Shown: in pieces, positions 36,838-45,997 of the stretch
Layout: every line of letters begins with the position of its first letter
Numbering within the stretch: the first letter of the stretch is position 1
From: Mycolicibacterium litorale
GTDB taxonomy: Bacteria; Actinomycetota; Actinomycetes; Mycobacteriales; Mycobacteriaceae
NCBI GenBank assembly: GCA_002007745.1
Contig: CP019882.1
Coordinates: forward strand, 4,216,001-4,280,000
Direction: 5' to 3'
DNA: 64,000 nt
The notes under the pieces: generated by a model
Databases searched by the model: none
What the model was told of the DNA's origin: nothing
Seen by the model: only the letters and a program-made list of their open reading frames with translations
Translations under genes and position numbers: made by a program

Positions 36838-38535
36838 ATGACGACCAACCCGGTGGCCAACACCACGGACCACATCGCTGTCGACCTGCTCGTTGTCGGG
36901 TCCGGCACTGGCATGGCAGCGGCCCTGGCCGCCAGCGAGCTGGGCCTATCGACGCTGATCGTGGAAAAGTCGACCGTCGTCGGCGGTTCGACAGCGCGCT
37001 CTGGCGGCGCCTTCTGGTTGCCGGCCAATCCGATTCTGCGCCGGGAGGGATCGCCGGATTCGCCGTCGGCCGCCGAACGCTACGTGCAGGCCGTGATCGG
37101 TGATGATGCACCGGCGGACCGCGCGCGGAGCTTCCTGGAATACGGCTCGGCCACCGTGGACATGCTCTCGCGGACCACCCCGATGAAATTCATGTGGGCG
37201 CAGGGCTACTCGGACTACCACCCAGAGGAGCCGGGCGGCAGCGCCGTCGGCCGCACCTGCGAATGCCGACCGTTCAACACGTCATTGCTCGGCAAACACC
37301 GAGATATGCTGCGGCCGGGAGTGATGAAGTCGTCGTTCCCGATGCCCGTCACCGGAGCCGATTACCGGTGGCTCAACCTCATGGCCCGTGTGCCCCGCAA
37401 GGCCATACCGCGGGTCGTCAAGCGCGCAGTCCAGGGTCTCGGCGGCTTGTTGTTGGGGCGCCATTACGTTGCCGGCGGACAGGCCTTGGCCGCCGGCATG
37501 TTCGCAGGTGTCCTGCAGGCCGGCATCCCGGTATGGACCGACACCACACTGACCGAACTCAGCGTCGACAACGGCCGGGTGTCGGGCGCCGTGCTCAGCC
37601 GCGGTGGCCGGACCGTCACCGTTGCCGCGCGCCGAGGCGTCGTCCTGGCCGCAGGTGGCTTTGATCATCGAATGGACTGGCGGTGGAAGTTTCAATCCGA
37701 GGCACTGGGATCCCATCTCAGCCTGGGCGCTGAGGGCAACACCGGCGACGGCATCCGGCTGGCTCAGGACGTCGGCGCCGACATCGCGCTGATGGATCAG
37801 GCATGGTGGTTCCCGGCGTTCGCTCCCCTGCCCGACGCGGACCCGCTCGTCATGCTGGCCGAGCGGTCGCTGCCCGGATCTCTCATCGTCGACCAGACCG
37901 GGCGCCGATTCGTCAACGAGGCCTGCGATTACATGTCGTTCGGCCAGCGTGTCCTGGAGCGCGAACGTAACGGCAACCCCGTCGAAGACATGTGGCTGAT
38001 CTTCGACCAGCAGTATCGCAACAGCTACCTGATGGCCGCGGAGCTCTTCCCCCGGATGCCGATCCCAAAGACGTGGTACGAGGCCGGAATAGCCTTCCGC
38101 AGCGACTCGCTGTCGGCGCTGGCCCGGCAGATCGGGCTGCCGGTCGAGGATTTCACGACGACGATGAACCGCTTCAACAGGAACGCCGACCTGGGCGACG
38201 ACCCGGATTTCGACCGGGGCGTCAGCGCCTACGACCGCTACTACGGCGATCCGACCATCAGCCCGAATCCCAATCTCCGTCCGCTTCACGAGAGACCCTT
38301 CTTTGCGGTGAAAATGGTGCTCAGCGATCTCGGAACCTGCGGCGGTGTGCGAGCCGACGCACAAGGTCGGGTGCTGAGGGAGGACGGCACGTCCATCGAC
38401 GGGTTGTACGCGATCGGGAACACCGCTGCGAACGTGTTCGGCGCCAGCTATCCCGGCGCGGGCGCCACCATCGGTCAGGGACTCGTCTTCGGTTACATCG
38501 CCGCCCACGCGGCTGCAGGTGAGCAGCTGGACTGA
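36838..38535 (+). CDS. kstD: 3-ketosteroid delta-1-dehydrogenase (KstD family)
   Basis: The 565-residue FAD enzyme matches the usual KstD size (about 563). Features are the FAD motif GSGTGMAAA near residue 22, VGGSTARSGGAFWLP, and the C-terminal block NVFGASYPGAGATIGQGLVFGY, which in KstD supplies an active-site Tyr-Gly pair. It introduces the 1,2 double bond in the A ring; with KshA it triggers ring-B opening. ATG 36838 follows AAGAAGGCGG. It is divergent from kshA and ends at a hairpin shared with the convergent PadR gene. Confidence 0.88.
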   Translation: MTTNPVANTTDHIAVDLLVVGSGTGMAAALAASELGLSTLIVEKSTVVGGSTARSGGAFWLPANPILRREGSPDSPSAAERYVQAVIGDDAPADRARSFLEYGSATVDMLSRTTPMKFMWAQGYSDYHPEEPGGSAVGRTCECRPFNTSLLGKHRDMLRPGVMKSSFPMPVTGADYRWLNLMARVPRKAIPRVVKRAVQGLGGLLLGRHYVAGGQALAAGMFAGVLQAGIPVWTDTTLTELSVDNGRVSGAVLSRGGRTVTVAARRGVVLAAGGFDHRMDWRWKFQSEALGSHLSLGAEGNTGDGIRLAQDVGADIALMDQAWWFPAFAPLPDADPLVMLAERSLPGSLIVDQTGRRFVNEACDYMSFGQRVLERERNGNPVEDMWLIFDQQYRNSYLMAAELFPRMPIPKTWYEAGIAFRSDSLSALARQIGLPVEDFTTTMNRFNRNADLGDDPDFDRGVSAYDRYYGDPTISPNPNLRPLHERPFFAVKMVLSDLGTCGGVRADAQGRVLREDGTSIDGLYAIGNTAANVFGASYPGAGATIGQGLVFGYIAAHAAAGEQLD

Positions 38536-38558
38536 CCCGGCGAACCACCGGGCTAGTC
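38530..38558. terminator. Hairpin between convergent kstD and PadR genes
   Basis: CCCGG (38536-38540) and CCGGG (38548-38552) pair around 7 bases. The stem extends imperfectly outward through GACT/AGTC. It lies in the 17-base gap between two convergent genes. Confidence 0.6.
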
Positions 38559-39221
38559 GGGCGGTTCCTCGTTGAGGCGCCGTTCTACCTCGTACCAATA
38601 CTCGCGATCGGGCCAGGGAATGCCAGCGCTCCCATCCCTGAAGGGCTTGCCGAACTCCGCCTCGGCCGCGTCGATGTCCTTGATGAGATCCAGCGCGAGT
38701 TCGCGTTCACTCGCGTAGTACCGCTCGGCCCACCTCAGCGCGATCTTGGCATACGCCCAGACCGGCTGGTCCTCGGCTGCTTGGGCTTCGATCCGGGCTT
38801 CGCGCTGCATTCGATCGCAGTAGGCGACATGCTCCTGCAGCAATTCCCGCAGTCTGGCGGGCTGGGTCAGGTGCCCGAACGTCACCCGCAGAAGCACACT
38901 GTGCTTGAGCGTCGGCGGGTCATACGGGGCCTCGCTCGTCCAGCCCGCGATGGCCTCCAGGCCCGCCGGAGTGATCCGGTAAAGCCGGCGGGTCCTGGCA
39001 CCACCATCGTTTTCGACGCGGGAGACCACCAAACCGAGATCTTCCATCTTCTTGAGCTCGGAGTAGATCTGGCTGTAGGCGGGACTTTGGTAGAAAAATC
39101 GCAGCGACCAGTTCGCCCACTTCTTGATGTCGTAACCAGAAAGCTCATTGCTACCGGACAACATGCCTAACAGCGCCCAACCCGTAGCCGACAGATTCGG
39201 CTTCGCAGGGTCCGCTTCCAT
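38553..39221 (-). CDS. PadR-family transcriptional regulator
   Basis: The 222-residue protein has the PadR winged-helix domain (about 12-90; GMLSGSNELSGYDIKKW, SPAYSQIYSELKKMEDLGLV) and a C-terminal helical dimerisation domain with conserved aromatic residues. PadR regulators respond to phenolic or aromatic compounds. It is divergent from the HsaB-like reductase 119 bases away and lies between two KstD-like genes, so it likely controls part of this ring-degradation block. Confidence 0.9.
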   Translation of the reverse strand: MEADPAKPNLSATGWALLGMLSGSNELSGYDIKKWANWSLRFFYQSPAYSQIYSELKKMEDLGLVVSRVENDGGARTRRLYRITPAGLEAIAGWTSEAPYDPPTLKHSVLLRVTFGHLTQPARLRELLQEHVAYCDRMQREARIEAQAAEDQPVWAYAKIALRWAERYYASERELALDLIKDIDAAEAEFGKPFRDGSAGIPWPDREYWYEVERRLNEEPPD

Positions 39222-39340
39222 TCCCAGAGGTTAGCAACAACTCGCAGGCCACCGACGCCGACAACCGCTCATTGGGATGGTGCCATTGCGCGCACCCGGG
39301 AGAAATCGCATGGTGGGCGGTGACGACCCGAAGGAGGTTG

Positions 39341-39877
39341 ATGACGGTGCGCGACACCTTGTCCGGCGATGACCGGCTCGTGCCCTCCCCTGCGGCTATG
39401 CGCCGCGTCCTGGGCCATTTCTGCACTGGTGTCGCGGTCATCACCGGTCACGACGGGCAGCAACCGCACGGGTTCACCTGCCAGTCGATCACGTCGGTGT
39501 CACTGGAGCCGCCCTACATTTCGTTCTGTCCGGCGGCCTCCTCGACGAGTTGGCCGTTGATCCGGAACACTGGCGCGGTGTGCGTGAACGTCCTGGCCAA
39601 CGATCAAGGGTCGATCTGTACCCAGTTCGCCAGGAGTGGCACCGACAAATTCAGCGAAATCCGCTGGCACCGTGGCCACAATGGGTCCCCTGCGCTCGAC
39701 GGCGCACTCGCCTGCATCGAGGCCGATGTCGAATTCGAACACGCCGCCGGCGATCACACGATCGTCGTAGCTCGGGTCACCGCACTCGAGGCACATGCGG
39801 CCCGGGATCCGTTGCTGTTCTTCCGCGGCGGTTTCGGCGGATTCCACAGTGATGCTCCCGCAGCCAAAACGCCCTGA
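39341..39877 (+). CDS. hsaB: Flavin reductase, HsaB-like
   Basis: The 178-residue flavin reductase (FMN-binding split barrel) has the conserved GVAVITG, TCQSITSVSLEPP and CVNVLANDQ segments. HsaB (about 187 residues) supplies reduced flavin to HsaA. A matching HsaA-like hydroxylase is at 7869-9050. ATG 39341 follows a strong AAGGAGG site. The next gene, KstD-like, follows by 30 bases, so reductase and dehydrogenase share a transcript. It could also serve another flavin hydroxylase. Confidence 0.85.
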   Translation: MTVRDTLSGDDRLVPSPAAMRRVLGHFCTGVAVITGHDGQQPHGFTCQSITSVSLEPPYISFCPAASSTSWPLIRNTGAVCVNVLANDQGSICTQFARSGTDKFSEIRWHRGHNGSPALDGALACIEADVEFEHAAGDHTIVVARVTALEAHAARDPLLFFRGGFGGFHSDAPAAKTP

Positions 39878-39907
39878 GCGGGGGCCAGTTTAGTTTGGAG
39901 CACACAC

Positions 39908-41452
39908 ATGGCTGATTTCGACGAGACGGTCGACGTCATCGTGGCTGGATCGGGCGGCGGCCTCGCCGGCGCCTACACCGCTGCCCGCGAAGGACTCTCG
40001 GTGGCGGTTGTCGAAGCCGGCGACAAGTTCGGCGGCACGACTGCGTACTCCGGTGGCGGTGGAATGTGGTATCCGTGCAATGCCGTGCTGCGCAGAGCAG
40101 GTAGTGACGACACCGTCGAAGAGGCCCTGACTTACTTTCGAGCCGTGGTCGGTGATCGCACGCCCGCCGACCTCCAGGAAGCCTACGTCCGCGGTGGCAG
40201 CAAGCTGGTCGACTACCTCGAGACTGACGACAACTTCGAATTCGCGGTTCTGCCGTGGCCGGACTACTACGGCCATGCTCCCGGGGCGCGCCTCGACGGA
40301 CTACGTCACATCGTGCCCACGCCGCTACCGGGTGAAGTTCTCGGCGCCGACGGCGGACTCATTCGAGGTCCGCTGGACAACGAGCGACTCGGCACACCCG
40401 CACCCGAGCTGCTGACCGGCGGCCGCGCGCTTATTGGCCGGTTCTTGGCCGCGCTGCGCCAATTCCCAGCGGTGCGGCTGTATCGCAACACGGCGCTAGT
40501 CGAGTTGATCACCGACGAACATCGGGTGATCGGTGCGGTGATGCGCCGCAACAGATTACTGATCTCGATCAGAGCGCGGCACGGCGTCCTGCTGGCGTCG
40601 GGTGGATTCGAGCGCAACCCGCAGATGCGCAGCGAGTACGGCGTTCCGGGCAGCGCTGCGGACACGATGGGTGCCCCGCCGAACATGGGCGCCGCACACC
40701 GGGCGGCGATCACTATCGGGGCAGACACCGATCTGATGGATCAGGCATGGTGGTCGCCTGGACTGACGCATCCCGACGGGTCCTCGGCCTTCGCGCTGTG
40801 GTTCACCGGCGGTATCTTTGTCGACCAGGCTGGCCAGCGGTTCGTCAACGAGTCCGCCCCGTATGACCGGATCGGACGCGAGATCATCCGGGAGATCGAC
40901 CAGGGACACCTCACCTTGCCCTATTGGATGATCTATGACGACCGCGAGGGCGAAGTCCCGCCGGTCAAGGCCACGAACGTGTCGATGGTGTCCACCGACC
41001 GCTATCGGGCCGCAGGCTTGTGGCATACCTCCGACACTCTCGAAGGCCTCTCCCAGGCGATCGGTGTACCGGCGGCCGCTCTGGCCGCGACGGTTGCCCG
41101 CTACAACCAGATGGTCGCCAATGGGGTCGACGAGGATTTCCGCCGTGGTGACGAGGCCTACGATCGGGCGTTTTCGGGCGGGCATTCTCCGATGGTGCCC
41201 ATCGAAGCCCCGCCCTTTCACGCCGCAGCTTTCGGGCTGTCAGACCTGGGGACCAAGGGTGGGCTGCGCACCGACGCGCACGCCCGGGTCTTGGACAAGG
41301 CCGGCAAGCCGATTGCTGGCCTGTACGCGGCCGGTAACACCATGGCGGCGGTCAGCGGCACGGCATATCCCGGCGGGGGTAATCCCATCGGAGCGTCAAT
41401 GTTGTTCAGTCACCTCGCCGCACTGGACATGGCCCGGCACGTGGCGGAATGA
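39908..41452 (+). CDS. KstD-like FAD-dependent dehydrogenase
   Basis: The 514-residue flavoprotein has FAD motif GSGGGLAG (about 14-21), FGGTTAYSGGGMW-type segment and the C-terminal TAYPGGGNPIGASMLF block that corresponds to the KstD active-site end. It is shorter than the enzyme at 36838-38535 and probably differs in substrate (delta-1 versus delta-4, or ring-opened or short-side-chain steroid). Its stop overlaps the thioesterase start (ATGA). Confidence 0.86.
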   Translation: MADFDETVDVIVAGSGGGLAGAYTAAREGLSVAVVEAGDKFGGTTAYSGGGGMWYPCNAVLRRAGSDDTVEEALTYFRAVVGDRTPADLQEAYVRGGSKLVDYLETDDNFEFAVLPWPDYYGHAPGARLDGLRHIVPTPLPGEVLGADGGLIRGPLDNERLGTPAPELLTGGRALIGRFLAALRQFPAVRLYRNTALVELITDEHRVIGAVMRRNRLLISIRARHGVLLASGGFERNPQMRSEYGVPGSAADTMGAPPNMGAAHRAAITIGADTDLMDQAWWSPGLTHPDGSSAFALWFTGGIFVDQAGQRFVNESAPYDRIGREIIREIDQGHLTLPYWMIYDDREGEVPPVKATNVSMVSTDRYRAAGLWHTSDTLEGLSQAIGVPAAALAATVARYNQMVANGVDEDFRRGDEAYDRAFSGGHSPMVPIEAPPFHAAAFGLSDLGTKGGLRTDAHARVLDKAGKPIAGLYAAGNTMAAVSGTAYPGGGNPIGASMLFSHLAALDMARHVAE

Positions 41453-42078
41453 CCGAACACTCTGAGGACTCCGAGCACGTCGGCATCGACCGGGGCCATG
41501 CGATTTTCGCGCCGCTGACCCAATCGGTGCGCCGACTGATCGACGCCACGATCAGAACCGACGTCGACGACCACGCCGTCGAGACCGCCCGCGCACTTGT
41601 AGACCAGGCCACCGGGATACTCGCCGAACAACAAATCGCCGGTCCCTTCGGTGTCCGACAAGCCTCCGACGGCGGCACCGTGGCATGGGGCAATGTCGCG
41701 ATCGGGCTTCGCAATCCGGTCGCCCCGCCGCTGGTCATCCACCACCGCGCCGACGGATCGGTGTGCACCGATATCGACCTCGGCGCAGCCTACGAAGGGC
41801 CACCCGGGCATGTACACGGCGGCATCAGTGCCTTGATCCTCGACCACGTGCTCGCAGCGACGGCCCACCAGCCCGACAAGCCCGCCTTCACCGGCACCCT
41901 CACCATTCGCTATCGGCGACCAACACGACTCGGTCCGGTCCACGCCGAGGCTCGAATCGATCGGTCAGACGGCGCGAAAACGTTTGCAGTCGGCCACCTT
42001 AGCGACTCCGACGGAGTCACCGTGGACGCGCACGGTGTATTCATTCGACCGAAAGGACCAGACCCGGATGAGCAATGA
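41449..42078 (+). CDS. PaaI-type hotdog acyl-CoA thioesterase
   Basis: The 209-residue protein has an N-terminal helical region and a C-terminal hotdog domain with the thioesterase signature PPGHVHGGISALILDHVL. It should hydrolyse an acyl-CoA, releasing CoA. It overlaps the KstD-like gene by 4 bases and the DUF35 gene by 11. In this operon it may drain dead-end CoA thioesters or end a side-chain cycle. Confidence 0.88.
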   Translation: MTEHSEDSEHVGIDRGHAIFAPLTQSVRRLIDATIRTDVDDHAVETARALVDQATGILAEQQIAGPFGVRQASDGGTVAWGNVAIGLRNPVAPPLVIHHRADGSVCTDIDLGAAYEGPPGHVHGGISALILDHVLAATAHQPDKPAFTGTLTIRYRRPTRLGPVHAEARIDRSDGAKTFAVGHLSDSDGVTVDAHGVFIRPKGPDPDEQ

Positions 42079-42519
42079 ATCAACGATGACGTCCACTCAA
42101 CTACCGGCTGTTGAGGGTTGGTGGGAGTACGACGATGCCGGTGTCCCTCATCTGGTTGGGGGAAGTGTCCGCAGTGCGGGACTTATGTGTTCCCGCCCCG
42201 GGCCAACAATTGTCCGAACCCGGCCTGTGACAGTGATGTGCTCGAGGCCGTCGCGCTGTCGCGGCGGGGCACGGTGTGGAGTTACACCGAAAACCGGTAC
42301 GCACCGCCCCCGCCGTACCCCTCACCGGACCCGTTCGAACCGTTCGCGGTGGCCGCTGTCGAGCTCGCCGACGAGGGACTGATCGTGCTGGGCAAGGTGG
42401 TCGAGGGCACCCTGGCCGCCGATTTGACAGTCGGCATGCCCGTGGAGCTGACCACCATGGTTCTCTACACCGACGACGACGGCGTCGAGCGCCTCACCTA
42501 CGCCTGGAAGGCCCTCTGA
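42068..42519 (+). pseudogene. DUF35 OB-fold / zinc-ribbon protein, one-base frameshift
   Basis: ATG 42068 (GAAAGGA upstream) begins MSNEST and runs to AGVPHLVGG, where the frame breaks in the G run 42158-42162. One extra G gives LVGGKCPQCGTYVFPP and the rest of a normal DUF35 protein: zinc ribbon C-x2-C plus two later Cys, then an OB fold ending YAWKAL, about 150 residues. DUF35 proteins bind thiolase-like aldolases and are required for their activity. The stop shares a base with the thiolase start (TGATG). Confidence 0.87.
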
Positions 42520-43718
42520 TGGCACCTGAACCGGTTTACATCCTGGGTGCGGGGATGCACCCGTGGGGCAAATGGGGCCGCGACTTCACCGAATACGGTG
42601 TCATCGCCGCCCGCGCCGCCCTGGCCGACGCCGGCCTGGACTGGCGCCAGATCCAACTGGTCGCCGGCGCAGACACCATCCGCAACGGCTACCCCGGCTT
42701 CGTCGCCGGGGCGACCTTCGCCCAAAAACTCGGCTGGAACGGCATCCCGATCACCTCCAGCTACGCCGCCTGCGCCTCGGGTTCCCAAGCCCTGCAGTCC
42801 GCCCGCGCCCAAATCCTGGCCGGGCTGTGCGACGTCGCCCTGGTCATCGGCGCCGACACCACCCCCAAAGGATTCTTCGCCCCGGTCGGCGGAGAGCGTC
42901 GCAACGATCCCGACTGGCAGCGCTTCCACCTGATCGGCGCCACCAACACCGTCTACTTCGCCCTGCTCGCGCGCCGCCGGATGGACCTCTACGGCGCCAC
43001 CTTGGCAGACTTCGCCGCGGTCAAGGTCAAAAACGCCCGCCACGGCCTCAACAACCCCTACGCCCGCTACCGCAAAGAAGCCACCGTCGAGGACGTGCTG
43101 GCCAGCCCGGTGGTCTCCGACCCCCTGCGCCTGCTCGACATCTGCGCCACCTCCGACGGCGCCGCCGCACTCATCGTCGCTTCCAAGTCGTTCGCCGAAA
43201 AACACCTCGGCTCACTCAAGGGCGTCCCCTCGGTACGCGCGGTCAGCCTGCAAAGCCCGCAATACCCCCAGCATCTGCCCGAACTACCCGATATCGCCAC
43301 CGACTCCACCGCCGTGGTGCCCGGCCCGCAACGGGTGTTCAAAGACCAGATCCTCGATGCCGCCTACACCGAAGCCGGCATCGGCCCCGAAGACCTGTCC
43401 CTGGCCGAGGTCTACGACCTGTCCACCGCCCTGGAACTCGACTGGTACGAGCATCTCGGGCTGTGCGCCAAGGGCGAGGCCGAACAGCTGTTGCGCAGCG
43501 GGGCCACCACCATCGGCGGCCGGGTCCCGGTCAACGCCTCCGGCGGCCTGGCCTCCTTCGGCGAAGCCATCCCCGCCCAAGCCATCGCCCAGGTCTGCGA
43601 ACTCACCTGGCAACTCAAAGGCCAAGCCACCGGCCGCCAAGTCGAAGGCGCCACCGTCGGCATCACCGCCAACCAAGGCCTCTTCGGCCACGGCTCCTCG
43701 GTCATCATCGCCACCTAA
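42519..43718 (+). CDS. Thiolase-fold lipid-transfer protein / steroid side-chain aldolase (Ltp2-like)
   Basis: The 399-residue thiolase-superfamily protein has SSYAACASGSQALQSA (Cys region), a VYDLSTALELDWYEHLGL segment and the C-terminal NASGGLASFGEAIPAQA and TANQGLFGHGS motifs. Family knowledge: Ltp2-type proteins, with a DUF35 partner, catalyse retro-aldol cleavage of beta-hydroxyacyl-CoA side chains rather than thiolysis. The DUF35 gene directly upstream, translationally coupled, supports this. No MaoC hydratase is adjacent, unlike chsH1-chsH2-ltp2. The ECH at 25470 may provide that step. Confidence 0.88.
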   Translation: MAPEPVYILGAGMHPWGKWGRDFTEYGVIAARAALADAGLDWRQIQLVAGADTIRNGYPGFVAGATFAQKLGWNGIPITSSYAACASGSQALQSARAQILAGLCDVALVIGADTTPKGFFAPVGGERRNDPDWQRFHLIGATNTVYFALLARRRMDLYGATLADFAAVKVKNARHGLNNPYARYRKEATVEDVLASPVVSDPLRLLDICATSDGAAALIVASKSFAEKHLGSLKGVPSVRAVSLQSPQYPQHLPELPDIATDSTAVVPGPQRVFKDQILDAAYTEAGIGPEDLSLAEVYDLSTALELDWYEHLGLCAKGEAEQLLRSGATTIGGRVPVNASGGLASFGEAIPAQAIAQVCELTWQLKGQATGRQVEGATVGITANQGLFGHGSSVIIAT

Positions 43719-43773
43719 GCTCGGCGGTCGTCTGCACTCCGCACAAGCCGCGCCGATCATGCCGTCCGCTCAG

Positions 43774-43793
43774 TGGGCAGCGCTGACTGCCCA
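43774..43793. terminator. Hairpin TGGGCAG-N6-CTGCCCA after the aldolase gene
   Basis: Perfect 7-bp arms lie 56 bases after the aldolase stop and before a new single-gene unit. There is no T run. Confidence 0.55.
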
Positions 43794-43866
43794 GCGGCGG
43801 CGCCGGTGTTAACGTCGCCCGACTTGCTGCGGACACGATGGCGTGCCGGTCTTGAGGAGCTGAGCG

Positions 43867-44376
43867 ATGCGTAGATCGCGAACGATGTTGTGCCTGGTCA
43901 CCATTGGCGCGGTCGTCGCTGGTGGCAATGCGACTCCTGCTTATGCCGCCGACGACTGGGGCCTCAATGGCACCTTCACCGCGACGTCGAACGGTGAGTG
44001 GGCAAGGACCAATGACGTCTTCCACGACGAGAACAGCATACGAACGACCTGGACCATCTCCACGGTGTGCAGCTATCCAACCGAATGCACCGGCACCGTC
44101 AGCAGCGATGCCGGGTGGACGGCGCCCATCTACCAAACCGGTGGGATGTGGTACGTCAAACGGACGGTGAAGAATTGGGAACCGTGCCCGGACGGCACCA
44201 GCGCCGACGGATTCCAGGTGTTCTGGTTCCAGCCGATGACACCGGGTGGCGACGCCGGCGACCCTACTTCCAACACCCTGCTGGGCGAGGACCAGACCAC
44301 CGGCCCCAGCGGTGCATGTGGACGCAGCCTCTCACTCTTCATCAACATGCCGTTCAAACTGGTCAAGCAGGCCTAA
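43867..44376 (+). CDS. Secreted protein of unknown function
   Basis: The 169-residue protein has a signal peptide (basic MRRSR, hydrophobic LCLVTIGAVVAGG, cleavage after AYA) and a mature part of about 140 residues with four Cys in two probable disulfides (TVCSYPTEC; EPCPDG and GACGRS). The all-beta pattern with many Trp/Gly is seen in small mycobacterial secreted proteins. I cannot assign an activity. GAGGAG ribosome site upstream. It is convergent with the mce operon. Confidence 0.8.
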   Translation: MRRSRTMLCLVTIGAVVAGGNATPAYAADDWGLNGTFTATSNGEWARTNDVFHDENSIRTTWTISTVCSYPTECTGTVSSDAGWTAPIYQTGGMWYVKRTVKNWEPCPDGTSADGFQVFWFQPMTPGGDAGDPTSNTLLGEDQTTGPSGACGRSLSLFINMPFKLVKQA

Positions 44377-44405
44377 GACGATTCGAGCCTCGTACGCGGC
44401 GACCG

Positions 44406-45997
44406 TCACGCGGTCGGCAGCAGGTCCTTCCACGTGCGGTCCGCGCCCGACGCAACCAAGTCTGATTGCCGAAACACCGCACCTTCCGGGGTGACGTATT
44501 GACCGGTCTTCGGGTTGTACCGTGTGACGGCTACCGACGGCCCCTCCGGTGAACCGGGATCAAACCCACTCGGGGCGACCGGTGTCACCGGGTCCTCGCT
44601 GGGTGGCGGCACGCTGGCCGGGGCCGCCGGGGCCGCTGGGATATCCGACAGCGGTGGTCCGGGCGGCGCCGCGGGGGCCGGTCCCGGTGGCATCGGCGTA
44701 CCCTGCAACGGCCCATAGATGTGGTCGTTGAACGTCGTCCGGTCATCCGGGGGATGCCCTGCGAGATCAGATTCGGATCCAAGGGAGAGGCCCCCAGTGC
44801 GTGTTGGCGCATGGCCAGCGGCTGGTAGGGCTTATCGCTGTTGCAGATCTCCACCGTGGGCGCGCGCTTGCCTGGCTTGCCTATGCAGGGATAGTTGCGG
44901 GCGCCGCGGACAGCGATTGGTGAGTCCTGCGGAAGCTTGCAATACAACCCGTCGGGTGTGTCGACGTCAGAGAGATCTGCCGGGGAGCGCCACGAGCTCG
45001 GCGGCAGGAATCCCACGGAGCAGGCCGGCGGATCGTTCATCACAAGGGTGAAGTCACCCAGCGACATGCCGGTCGGATTACGCGGACCTCCGCCCATTGA
45101 CTGGGTGGCGGCAATGTCCGGCGGTAACAACACCAGTAGTTGTTCCAGCGACGCATGGTAGGTCACCGCCACTTGACTGATGGTCGTCAGATTCGCCAGC
45201 AGAACGGGCAGCGTGGGCTTTACCTGGTTCAGCAGTGCCGAAGCCTCGTCGGCGGCCCCCGGGCCGTTGGCCAACAGACCTCGCACCTGCGGGTCGTTGA
45301 TGGACAACTGGTCGGTGATGCCGGCCAGGCTACGGGCCCAGGTCCGGGTCGCGTCAGTGGAGGCCAGCTGTCCATCGAGCAGCGGGCTGCTGTCGTCGAC
45401 GAGGACCTTGGCTTGATCCGCGGCGCCGTTGAAGTCGGTTGTCAGCCGTGAGGATGAGTCCAGCAGAGCACTCAGATCATCGGCGGATCCGTTCAGCGCC
45501 TGAAATGAACTATTCATCAAATCACCAAGGCGCTCTTTGGGGATGCTCTTCAACAGCGTGCTGACTTGATCGAGTGTCGGGCCGACCGCCTGCGGGACGG
45601 TGACATTGGTTGCTGCAATGATCGAGCCGTCTTGGAGGCTCGGGCCGGCCGCGCTTCGGGGCACCAGATCGACGTATTGCTCACCGACTGCCGACACGCT
45701 GAGAATTCGAGCTTGCAGGTTGGCGGGGATTCTCGGGGACGTGTCCAACATCAGCGTCGCTTCGGCACCATCCTCGGTGGCCCGCACATCTGTCACCCTG
45801 CCGATCTGGACGCCACGGTAGGTGACGTTCGAGAACCGATAGAGCCCGCCGGTTTCGGGCATCTCCAGCTTGACCGTGATTTTGCCGATGCCCAACAGGG
45901 TCGGGACCTGGAGATAGGCGACGACCATCACTGCGACTGCCACGATGGAGGCGATCGTGAAGATGATGAGCTGGTTTCGGACGAAGCGCGTCAGCAT
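44406..45997 (-). pseudogene. mceF: MceF-type MCE protein, one-base frameshift near the 3' end
   Basis: The intact part holds an N-terminal membrane helix (IIFTIASIVAVAVMVVAYL), the MCE domain (about 30-130) and a helical region. The frame breaks in the G run 44749-44753. One more base restores SQGIPPDDRTTFNDHIYGPL and a Pro/Ala-rich tail ending KDLLPTA at 44406, about 530 residues. Mce proteins form the periplasmic lipid-transport tube fed by YrbE permeases. The start overlaps the mceE stop (TGATG). Last gene of the operon. Confidence 0.87.

Noticed and set aside
37282..38598. 438-codon minus-strand open frame opposite kstD
   Set aside because: Shadow of an intact KstD gene; no ribosome site and no recognisable domain.
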